From contig JADKGE010000003.1 of the NCBI GenBank assembly GCA_016717115.1, positions 248,001 through 312,000 of the forward strand: a DNA stretch of 64,000 bases, read 5' to 3'. Positions 44,499 through 52,420 of the stretch are shown here, in pieces; position 1 is the stretch's first letter; each line of letters starts with the position of its first letter. The notes under the pieces were generated by a model. It did no database searches, was not told where the DNA came from, and saw only the letters and a program-made list of their open reading frames with translations. Made by a program: the position numbers and the translations under genes. The stretch comes from Actinomycetota bacterium (GTDB lineage Bacteria; Actinomycetota; Actinomycetes; S36-B12).

Positions 44499-46215
44499 AT
44501 GAAGGTCGTCGTCGTCGGCGGAGTCGCCGGCGGCATGTCGGCAGCAGCACGGCTGCGTCGGCTCGACGAGTCCGCCGACATCGTGGTGCTCGAGCGCGAC
44601 GCCTACGTGTCCTTCGCCAACTGCGGCCTGCCGTACCACATCGGCGGCGACATCGTGGATCGTGATGCCCTCATGCTGCAGACCCCGGAGAGCCTGCGCG
44701 AGTCCCTCGACCTCGACGTGCGCACCGGCCACGAGGTGCTCAGCATCGATCGGGAGACGAAGCACGTCACTATTCGCAACCGGCACTCCTTCGAGGAGTA
44801 TGCGGAAGGCTACGACGCGCTCGTCCTCGCCACCGGCGCGACGCCGCTCCGTCCGCCGCTGCCCGGCGTGGAGCATCACCGCATTCTCACGCTGCGGAAC
44901 ATCCCCGACATGGACGCGATCATCGACGTGCTCGATGGTGGCGTCGCGTCTGCCGTGGTCGTGGGCGGTGGCTACATCGGGCTGGAGATGGTCGAGGCAC
45001 TGCGGCACCGCAACATCGAGGTGACGCTGATCGAGGCGCTCGAGCAGGTCATGACCGTCGTCGACCGGGAGATGGCCACGATCCTGGAGGAGCACCTGGC
45101 CGTCAACGGCGTCCGCGTCCTGCTGTCCACCCGCGCGGTCGGCTTCTCGGACGCGGACGGGTCGGTTCTCGTCGACCTGGGCACCGAGCAGATCACGACC
45201 GACCTGGTGATCATGGCGGTCGGTGTTCGCCCGGAGCTCGCTCGCCGCCGCGGCGGGCCTGCTGCTGTCGGACCGTGGTGCGGTCATCGTCGACCCGCAC
45301 ATGCGAACCTCCGACCCGTCGATCTACGCGGTGGGCGACTCCGTGCAGGTGACCGACACCGTCACCGGCGAGGCGGTGGTCATCCCGTTGGCTGGCCCCG
45401 CGAATCGCCAGGGGCGCATTGCCGCCGACAACATCGCCGGGCGTGAGTCGACGTACTCGAGCACGCAGGGCACCGGAATCGTCAAGCTCTTCGACCTCAC
45501 CGCGGGAATGACCGGCGCCACCGAGCGAACGCTCACCAGGCTGGGCCGGCCCTTCATGAAGGTGCACGTCCACCCCAACGGTCATGCGTCCTACTACCCC
45601 GGCACGCACGCGATGCACCTCAAGGTCATGTTCGACCCGTCCGACGGGCGGCTCCTTGGTGCGCAGGCCGTGGGCGTCGACGGCGTCGACAAGCGGATCG
45701 ACGTGCTGTCGGTGGCCATCCGGGCCGGCATGACCATCGAGGACCTCGAGCAGCTCGAACTGGCCTACGCCCCGCCGTACGGATCCGCCAAGGACCCCGT
45801 CAACATGGCCGGCTTCGTCGGCTCGAACCTCCTCCACGGCGACGTCGCCCTCTGGTACGCGGAGGAGAGCCCCGACCTCCCGGACGGGGTCGTCCTCCTC
45901 GACGTGCGAAGCGCGACCGAGCATGAGCAGTGGGCGATCCCCGGGTCGATCCTCATCCCGCACAAGGAGCTGCGGTCCCGGCTGTCGGAGATCCCGCCGG
46001 GCGCCCTCGTCTACGTCTACTGCCGCTCCGGGTTCCGGTCCTACCTCGCGCAGCGGATCCTCGTGCAGAGCGGCTGGCCCGACGCCAAGACGCTCTCCGG
46101 CGGGGAACTCACCTTCCGCGCGGTTCACCCGGACGGCAGCGCGGGCAGCGTGGCCTACCCGGTGGTGACGTACGCCGAGGACCACCTGGCCTCGCGTCGC
46201 GCCACAGGGGTGTAG
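44499..46215 (+). pseudogene. CoA-disulfide reductase with C-terminal rhodanese, frameshifted
   Basis: Two overlapping frames together encode one FAD/NAD(P)-dependent CoA-disulfide reductase-rhodanese protein of about 570 residues. The first frame (from ATG 44499) gives VVVVGGVAGGMSAAARLRR, SFANCGLPYHIGG with the active-site Cys and the NAD-binding VVVGGGYIGLEMVEAL; it reads correctly to GVRPEL near 45239. The rest (SLAAAAGLLLSDRG onward, FAD-binding TSDPSIYAVGDSVQ, dimerisation domain and rhodanese loop CRSGFRS) is in the other frame from about 45238. A single-base indel at 45231-45245 would cause this. Either a real mutation or a sequencing error; the rest of both halves shows no decay. Ribosome site GGAAGGAG. 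Function if intact: reduction of CoA disulfides/persulfides. Confidence 0.8.
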
Positions 46216-46263
46216 CTCTCCTCGGTGTGAAGATCGTGCGGTTCCCCGGTTCTCGGTGACAGG

Positions 46264-46929
46264 ATGCCGCTCGTGACGACTCCGGTCCCGAGGGACGATC
46301 CGTGGACGCGGACCTTCTACCCGGTAGACGGCGAGGACAAGGCCTTCGACCGGGTCGTCTTCTTCTCCGACGCGGTGTTCGCCATCGCCTTGACGCTCAT
46401 GGCTGTCGAGATCGGGATACCGGAGATCGACGACCCCACGTCACCGGCGCAGCTGTGGACCGCACTGGTCGACAAGGTGCCCAGGCTCCTCGCCTTCGTG
46501 GTCTCGTTCGCCTGGGTCGCCTTCTACTGGCGGGCGAACCACCGGTTCACCACGACACTTCGCGGGATGTCCGGCCGTTACATCGCGGCGATCCTCGTGT
46601 ATCTCGGCCTGGTGGCGCTGCTGCCCGTTCCCGCCGGCCTGCTCGGCGAGTACTGGGACAACCCCGTCGCGGTCGCCTCCTTCGCCCTCTTCGCGGCCCT
46701 GGTGAGCTCGATGGAGGTCGTCTTGTTCGTGGTCGCCGACCGGCAGGGGCTGTTCGCCGACCCGATCACGCCGGCGTTTCGCCGTCAGGCGTTGGCCGGC
46801 TCGCTGACGCCCGTCGTCGCGTTCGTCGTGTCGATGCCGGTGGCCTTCGTCTCGACGATCGCGGCCATCGCGTGCTGGATCGTCCTCGCGGTCGGGCTGG
46901 GGTGGGTGGTCAACCGCTGGGTGCGCTAG
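46264..46929 (+). CDS. TMEM175-like (DUF1211) membrane protein
   Basis: 221-residue membrane protein with six helices. The first helix contains the family hallmark DRVVFFSDAVFAIALTLM (R/D...FSDAVFAIA), which in TMEM175 proteins lines a potassium-selective pore lacking a classical filter. VSFAWVAFYWRANHRF also matches the family. ATG 46264; no clear ribosome site. Confidence 0.82.
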   Translation: MPLVTTPVPRDDPWTRTFYPVDGEDKAFDRVVFFSDAVFAIALTLMAVEIGIPEIDDPTSPAQLWTALVDKVPRLLAFVVSFAWVAFYWRANHRFTTTLRGMSGRYIAAILVYLGLVALLPVPAGLLGEYWDNPVAVASFALFAALVSSMEVVLFVVADRQGLFADPITPAFRRQALAGSLTPVVAFVVSMPVAFVSTIAAIACWIVLAVGLGWVVNRWVR

Positions 46930-46947
46930 ACGGTATGGGGTGACGGA

Positions 46948-48167
46948 CTGAGGCCTCACCCGCGAGTGTTCGTGGGTTGCCAGTGGATGGACCGCTGGTA
47001 GAGCCACAGTCGTGGGGAGGCCTCAGTGATGTCCGAGCGTACTTTCGTTGGGCTGGACGTGCACGCACGATCGACGGTCGCGTGCAGCATCGACGCGCAG
47101 ACCGGTGAGATGACCCGGGCGCGCCTGACGCCTGAGCTTGAGGATGTCTGGCGATGGCTGCAGGAGTTGCCCGGTCCAGTCGCGGTCGCGTACGAGGCCG
47201 GTCCGACGGGCTTCGGCCTGGCCCGGTTCCTGTCTGAGCGTCAGACACGGTGCGTGGTCGCGGCGCCGAGCAAGATCCTGCGGGCCTCGGGTGATCGGGT
47301 GAAGACCGATGCCCGGGATGCGCAACTGCTGGCGCGGCTGCTGCTGCACGGCGACCTGGTGCCGGTGACGGTCCCCAGCAGGCAGGCCGAGGCTGCGCGG
47401 GACCTGGTCCGCGCCCGGGAGGACGCCCGCAGCGATCTGATGCGTGCCCGGCACCGGTTGGGCAAGTTGCTGCTTCGCCAGGGCATCGTCTGGTCCGGCG
47501 GGGATGCATGGACCGGCAAGCATGACGCGTGGCTGCGCCGGCAGCGGTTCGACGACCCGGCGCGGCAGGTGGCGTTCGAGTCCGACTACGAGGCCGTCGC
47601 GAACATCGTCGCCCGGCGTGACCGGCTCGACGCGGCGATCGAGGCGGTGGCCGCCGACAGTGAGTTCACTGCCGTGGTCCGGCGGCTGGGCTGCCTGCGG
47701 GGGATCTCCACCCTGACCGCGTTCGGACTGGCCGTGGAGATCGGTGACTGGCACCGGTTCACCGGGTCGAGCATCGGCGCGTTCGTCGGCCTGACTCCCA
47801 GCGAGTCGTCGTCGGGCGCATCGCGGTCGCTCGGCTCGATCACCAAGACCGGGAACACCCACGCCCGCCGACTGCTGGTCGAGGCCGCCTGGCACCACCG
47901 TCGCCAGAACCGGGCAGGCAAGGTGATGCTCGATCGCTGGCAGCACGCGCCGATGCCGGCACGGCTGCGCGGGCAGGAGGGCAACGCCCGCCTGCACGCC
48001 CGTTGGCGGCGGTTCGACGAACGCGGTAAGCGGCCCACGATCGCGAACGTCGCCATCGCCCGCGAGCTGGCCGGCTGGTGCTGGTCCCTGGCCGTCATGG
48101 ACTGACGGACACGACACGTTCGCCTCGATGCATGGCACCGGCCCGCAGCGCGAAGAGCAACCCGCGA
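46948..48167 (+). mobile_element. IS1111-type (IS110 family) insertion sequence
   Basis: An intact DEDD transposase is flanked by short non-coding DNA: 98 bases to the upstream gene and about 280 bases downstream. TCGTGGGTTGC at 46970-46980 is matched in inverted form by GCAACCCGCGA at 48157-48167 (10 of 11 bases), and subterminal inverted repeats of this size are a mark of the IS1111 subgroup. CTGAGGCCTC (46948) and GAGGCCTCAG (47017) form another inverted pair before the gene. Exact ends cannot be fixed; the downstream end may extend to about 48290. Confidence 0.7.
47029..48105 (+). CDS. IS110-family DEDD transposase
   Basis: 358-residue recombinase. The N-terminal RuvC-like domain has FVGLDVHARSTVA (Asp), VAVAYEAGPTGFGLARFL (Glu) and RVKTDARDAQLLARLLL (two Asp), the full DEDD set. 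The C-terminal transposase_20 domain (LRGISTLTAFGLAVEIGDWHRFTGSSIGAFVGLTPSESSSG, then HARRLLVEAAW) carries the serine needed for strand transfer. Full length, no frameshift, so it may be active. GTG at 47026 is an alternative start to ATG 47029; GGGGAGG precedes both. Confidence 0.9.
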   Translation: MSERTFVGLDVHARSTVACSIDAQTGEMTRARLTPELEDVWRWLQELPGPVAVAYEAGPTGFGLARFLSERQTRCVVAAPSKILRASGDRVKTDARDAQLLARLLLHGDLVPVTVPSRQAEAARDLVRAREDARSDLMRARHRLGKLLLRQGIVWSGGDAWTGKHDAWLRRQRFDDPARQVAFESDYEAVANIVARRDRLDAAIEAVAADSEFTAVVRRLGCLRGISTLTAFGLAVEIGDWHRFTGSSIGAFVGLTPSESSSGASRSLGSITKTGNTHARRLLVEAAWHHRRQNRAGKVMLDRWQHAPMPARLRGQEGNARLHARWRRFDERGKRPTIANVAIARELAGWCWSLAVMD

Positions 48168-48322
48168 CAGGACTATGAGCAGCCAGCGATGGCCACGCTC
48201 GATCCCTAGAACCGCGAGACGCTCCAGCCGAACAGCCCGTCATGCGGTAACCAACCCGCGCATATCAGTCTGACCGTGCGTCGCCAACACGCTGGCCACG
48301 ACCACCACCGAGACGAAACGAA

Positions 48323-48357
48323 CGAGGCGGCCCCTCCAACCAGGAAGGGCCGCCTCG
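48323..48357 (-). terminator. Terminator downstream of the TetR gene
   Basis: An 11-bp perfect stem (48323-48333 with 48347-48357, 13-base loop) lies 30 bases after the TetR stop in the minus-strand direction, followed by a moderately T-rich stretch. Confidence 0.65.
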
Positions 48358-48386
48358 CCATGCCACTTGACAAACAGAACTACATA

Positions 48387-49058
48387 TCAGTCCTGCGCGT
48401 GCATCTTCTGGAACTCGGGCAGGTGCGAGACGGCGATGCCGGTGCCCGTGGCCTCGAGCACCATGGCGCAGAAGGCCAGTGGGTCGTCGCCTGCGATGCC
48501 CGGCTTGGTGAGCACGAGCGAGACGGCGCCATGCACGGAGGCCCACAGGGCCATGGCGATCGTGGTGGGATCCTCGGCAGCCGGGAAGGCGCCAGACTCC
48601 TGGCAGGCGACCACGCTGGCGATCAGGTGCTCGAAGGTGGGGCCGGCGACCAGATCGTGCGCAGTGAAGGACTCTCCCTCGTGCGGCAACGACATCATCA
48701 CGATGCGGTAGTGCTCGGGGTTCGCCAGCGCGAACCGGCAGTAGGCCAGGCCGCGCTCGCGCAGGGCGTCGAACGGATCGTCGATGCCCTCGACCGCCTC
48801 CTGCATGCGTCGGTCCAGCTCGGCGAAGACGTCCTCGCACACGGCGGTGATGAGCGCCGCCTTGTCCTCGAAGTGATGGTAGATCGACGGCGTGCTGACG
48901 CCCACTCTGTCCGCCACGAGCCGGATCGACACAGAGTCGACGTCGCCGGTGTCGGCGAGCAGCCCCTTGGCGGCCGCGAGGATGTCCGCACGCAGCCGCT
49001 CGCCTTCGCCGCGCGGATACCGGCGGCGAGGGCGAGCGGCTGCTGTCGAGGTCATCAT
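48387..49058 (-). CDS. TetR-family transcriptional regulator
   Basis: 223-residue regulator. ADILAAAKGLLADTGDVDSVSIRLVADRVGVSTPSIYHHFEDKAALI is the TetR HTH; the C-terminal domain (GESFTAHDLVAGPTFEHLIASVVACQESGAF) resembles the TetR_C subfamily with WHG-type features. It starts 23 bases after the MmpL gene on the same strand and is probably co-transcribed with it, acting as its repressor through the palindrome upstream of mmpL. Confidence 0.88.
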   Translation of the reverse strand: MMTSTAAARPRRRYPRGEGERLRADILAAAKGLLADTGDVDSVSIRLVADRVGVSTPSIYHHFEDKAALITAVCEDVFAELDRRMQEAVEGIDDPFDALRERGLAYCRFALANPEHYRIVMMSLPHEGESFTAHDLVAGPTFEHLIASVVACQESGAFPAAEDPTTIAMALWASVHGAVSLVLTKPGIAGDDPLAFCAMVLEATGTGIAVSHLPEFQKMHAQD

Positions 49059-49081
49059 CGGTCAGCGTACGTGACGAGTGG

Positions 49082-51304
49082 TCATGCCGACACCGAGATC
49101 CGCTGCGACTCGGCCCGCTCGTCGGGAAGGGCATGCTCACTGAGGCCGATTCGGTTGTGGAGCCGGCGCAGGGGAGCGGGGGCCCACCAGTTCCAATCGC
49201 CTGCGAGCTTCATGAAGGCAGGTACCAGGATGCCGCGCACGAGCGTGGCATCCATGATGACGGCGAGGGCGATGCCCAGCCCCATCAGCTTGATGATGGA
49301 CACCTCGGATGTCACGAAGGCGAGGAACACGACCGCGAGGGTGAGGGCAGCAGCGGTCATGATCCGACCAGTGCGCTGAAGGCCCACGGCGACCGCTCGG
49401 GCGTTGTCTCCCGTTCGGTCGTACTCCTCCTTGATGCGGGAGAGAAGGAACACCTCGTAGTCCATCGACAGCCCGAACGCGATCGCGAAGATGAGGATCG
49501 GCATCGACGTGTCGAGCATGCCCGTCACCTGGAAGTCCCCGACGAGCCACTGCAGATGGCCTTCCTGGAACACCCACACCATCGCCCCGAACGTGGCTGA
49601 GAGGGACAGCACGTTCATGACGAGGGCTTTGGCTGGGATCACCACGCTGCCCGTGAACAGGAAGAGCAGGACGAACGTGGCCAGCGCGATCAGCCCGAGC
49701 GCCCACGGCAGCCTGGACGCCAGTGCGTCCTGGTTGTCGCTGAACTCGGCGGCGGCGCCACCGACGAGGGTTGCGCCACCCGGTGACGGCACCGCGCGAA
49801 CATTCGCCACCAGGTCGACCGCGGCGGTGGAGTGCGGGTCGATCGCCGTGACGAGGGTCAGCCACGTGCCGCCACCGGTGGCATTGCGCGAGGCGTCTAC
49901 GGGGGTGGCCGGTGCAGACAGCGCGCCTTGCTCGAACGTGCCGGCCGCGCTCTCGACGCGGATCACGCCGGGCACGTCGGAGAGGTCGCCGGCATACGCC
50001 GCGATCCCTGCGCCGGATGCCTGGGCATCGGGAACGACGACGGTGACGAGGCCGGAGTCGTCACCCTCGAAGGAGTCGCGGAGCAGCTGCGACGCCTGCG
50101 CCGCGGGGGCGCTGGCCGGTAGGACACGGTCGTCGGTCGTGCCGAACTTCACGCCGAAGAACGGCAGTCCGAGGACGATGAGGACGGTGACACCGACGGC
50201 CAGGTAGGCGACCGGCCGCCGCATGACCCGGTTCGCCAGCCGTGACCAGAAGCCCTCCTCGGCCGGCTCGGTCGCCCGACGCAGCACCTTCAGGGAGTTC
50301 ACTCGTGTGCCCAGCACGGCGAGCAGTGCGGGCAGCGCGACGACGGCACCGAGGATGGCGAGCAGGGTCGTGGCGATACCCGCGTAGGCGAAGGACCGCA
50401 GGAAGAACTGCGGGAAGACGAGAAGGGACGAGAGCGCCACGGCGACGGTCAGCCCCGAGAAGACGACGGTCCGGCCGGCCGTGCGGATGGTGCGCTGCAC
50501 GGCGGTGTCGACCGTGTAGCCGTCGGCGAGCTCCTCGCGAAAGCGCGTGGTCATGAGCAGCGCGTAGTCGATCGCGAGACCGAGCCCGAGGCCCGTCACG
50601 AGGTTGACCGAGAAGACCGAGACCTCGGTGAAGAGGGTGAGCACCCACAGCACGAAGAACGAGCCGAGTACCGAGATGGCCCCGATGATGAGCGGGAGAC
50701 CGGAGGCGACCAGGGACCCGAAGACGAACAGCAACAGGACGAACGTCAGTGGGATGGCGAACGACTCGGCCCGGGCGAGGTCCTTCTCGATGGTCGAGCC
50801 CACGGCGTCGAACACCGCCGACCGACCCCCCACGCGGACCTCGAGCGGCCCGGTGGTGCCGTTGAGGTCCTCGGCGATGGCCCCCGCGAGGTCCTGGCGC
50901 TCGTCGTCGGTGCCGGCCAGCGTCGCCGTGATGAGCGCGGATGAGCCGTCCTGGCTGAGCAGGCCCGGCGCCTTGACCTGCCAGTACGACACCACGTCGG
51001 TGACGCCTGGTTCGGCGGCGAGCGCTGCGGCGAGCTGCTCACCGGCTGCGGCCGCCTCGGGGGAGACGGCGGGCGAGCCGTCGCGGGTCGTGGCGACGAC
51101 CACGAGGTCGGGCCCGCTCGCCGCGAACTGGTCCTTCAGGACCTGCGCGGCGCGAGTGGACTCGCTGCCCGGGTCGTTGAAGCCGCCGGATGACAGCTTG
51201 CTGAAGACCCCGATGCCGATCACCGCCGCCAGCACGACCGAGACGCCGGTGAGGACGAGGATGAGAACGCGGTAGCGAACGATTATCCGGGAGAGTGGGA
51301 GCAC
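49082..51304 (-). CDS. MmpL/RND-superfamily transporter
   Basis: 740-residue transporter with two repeats of one helix, an extracytoplasmic domain and five helices. GLGLGLAIDYALLMTTRFREEL and IAFGLSMDYEVFLLSRIKEEYDRTGD are the proton-relay helices with conserved Asp-Tyr pairs that identify MmpL proteins. Typical substrates are lipids, siderophores or drugs. Operon with the TetR gene. Confidence 0.9.
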   Translation of the reverse strand: MLPLSRIIVRYRVLILVLTGVSVVLAAVIGIGVFSKLSSGGFNDPGSESTRAAQVLKDQFAASGPDLVVVATTRDGSPAVSPEAAAAGEQLAAALAAEPGVTDVVSYWQVKAPGLLSQDGSSALITATLAGTDDERQDLAGAIAEDLNGTTGPLEVRVGGRSAVFDAVGSTIEKDLARAESFAIPLTFVLLLFVFGSLVASGLPLIIGAISVLGSFFVLWVLTLFTEVSVFSVNLVTGLGLGLAIDYALLMTTRFREELADGYTVDTAVQRTIRTAGRTVVFSGLTVAVALSSLLVFPQFFLRSFAYAGIATTLLAILGAVVALPALLAVLGTRVNSLKVLRRATEPAEEGFWSRLANRVMRRPVAYLAVGVTVLIVLGLPFFGVKFGTTDDRVLPASAPAAQASQLLRDSFEGDDSGLVTVVVPDAQASGAGIAAYAGDLSDVPGVIRVESAAGTFEQGALSAPATPVDASRNATGGGTWLTLVTAIDPHSTAAVDLVANVRAVPSPGGATLVGGAAAEFSDNQDALASRLPWALGLIALATFVLLFLFTGSVVIPAKALVMNVLSLSATFGAMVWVFQEGHLQWLVGDFQVTGMLDTSMPILIFAIAFGLSMDYEVFLLSRIKEEYDRTGDNARAVAVGLQRTGRIMTAAALTLAVVFLAFVTSEVSIIKLMGLGIALAVIMDATLVRGILVPAFMKLAGDWNWWAPAPLRRLHNRIGLSEHALPDERAESQRISVSA

Positions 51305-51339
51305 GACCCTCCATGGGGAGATGGGGCGGGCCGACCCCG

Positions 51340-51400
51340 CCGAGTTAACTTGACGTCGATAAGTTATTGGTCATCACTTACCGTTGTCAAGTTAACTCGG
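51340..51400. promoter_or_regulatory. Operator of the MmpL-TetR operon
   Basis: CCGAGTTAACTTGAC (51340-51354) is repeated exactly in inverted orientation at 51386-51400, a perfect 15-bp inverted repeat around a 31-base spacer. Each arm contains GTTAAC. It sits 36-96 bases upstream of the MmpL start in an AT-rich stretch, the expected place for repression by the TetR protein encoded downstream. Confidence 0.65.
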
Positions 51401-51414
51401 TAAAATCCTCCGGG

Positions 51415-51798
51415 CTAGGTCCTCGGAGGCTTACCGACCTTCCAGTCGAAGATCACTCCCCACGAGCGATCGATGAAGCCGGTCAGGGTCGAGCCGTCGC
51501 GGCGCTCGAGCGTGACCGCGTAGGCGCGGTATCCGCGGTGCCTGATCTTCCGCACGTCGACGACGCTGGATCTCGGGACGAGGTGCCGCACCTTGACTCT
51601 GGCCTGTTTGCGGGTGATGCCCCACCACTTGGAGTCAGCAAGCGGTGCGGCGGAGGGCATCGTGAGGGCGGGACCAGCCAACGCCGGCCGCACAGCGGTG
51701 ACGGGAGACGCGCTCACCGCGGGAGCCGCGTAGAGCATGCACATGGCCATCCCCGCGGCGGCGCATACCCGCGCGACCCCCTTCAAGCGTGCCCTCAC
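51415..51798 (-). CDS. Secreted PepSY-like small protein
   Basis: 127-residue protein with a signal peptide (VCAAAGMAMCMLYAAPAVSA) and a PepSY-like domain: WWGITRKQARVKVRHLVPRSSVVDVRKIRHRGYRAYAVTLERRDGSTLTGFIDRSWGVIFDWKVG. GTG at 51798 has GGGGAGG six bases upstream. PepSY domains often inhibit proteases or bind cell-envelope targets; precise role unknown. Confidence 0.65.
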   Translation of the reverse strand: MRARLKGVARVCAAAGMAMCMLYAAPAVSASPVTAVRPALAGPALTMPSAAPLADSKWWGITRKQARVKVRHLVPRSSVVDVRKIRHRGYRAYAVTLERRDGSTLTGFIDRSWGVIFDWKVGKPPRT

Positions 51799-51899
51799 TG
51801 CGTGCCTCCCCGGCCGCCGGTCTCCCGAGGCAAATGACGCTAGCCGCGTGCGAGCGGGAGGTGAAGGGGATGCGGGTAAAGATCGGGCAAGGGCTCTGG

Positions 51900-52331
51900 T
51901 CAGCGGAAGGCGTTGTCCAGCGTGTAGGTGGAGGTCTCGGCGCCGGCCGGACCCCGGTTCGGGAACCGCAGCGTCATCCCCGTGAAGGCGGCCGGCGTGG
52001 GTGCCGATGCCACGCGACCGAGCGAGATCCGAACGGGGTACTTCTCGACGATGCCATCCACGCACGTGGTGGGCAGGCAGGTGTTCCAGGCGAGGGTTCC
52101 TCGGCCTCGAGCGCCATCCATGGTCCACGAGGACCACGTGATGTTGAGCACGGTGATGGCGCCGTCGGCGCACGACAGGTCGATCTCCTTGGGCTTCACC
52201 ACGCCCTTCCCCAGGCAGTTCACGACCACGGGCTTGCCGTTGTCGGCGTTGGCAGCAGGGGCGAGGGCAAGGCCGCCCAGGGCCACCGCGGCGGCCGACG
52301 TGGTGATGGCGAGAGTGCGGGCGAGGCTCAT
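51900..52331 (-). CDS. Secreted protein of unknown function
   Basis: 143-residue protein with an N-terminal signal (TLAITTSAAAVALGGLALAPAANA). The mature part has a pattern common in actinobacterial secreted proteins: VNCLGKGVVKPKEIDLSCADG, then NITWSSWTMDGARGRGTLAWNTCLPTTCVDG and a beta-rich C-terminus. It is likely a small disulfide-linked beta domain (four Cys). ATG at 52331 with an AAAGG ribosome site. Function unknown. Confidence 0.7.
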   Translation of the reverse strand: MSLARTLAITTSAAAVALGGLALAPAANADNGKPVVVNCLGKGVVKPKEIDLSCADGAITVLNITWSSWTMDGARGRGTLAWNTCLPTTCVDGIVEKYPVRISLGRVASAPTPAAFTGMTLRFPNRGPAGAETSTYTLDNAFR

Positions 52332-52420
52332 GACGCGACCTTTCGTTTCGACGTCGCGGGGTGCCCCCTGCACTCCGGCAGTCGATGCGAACCTAGCCGC
52401 TGCGATGTGCCGAAGGCGGG

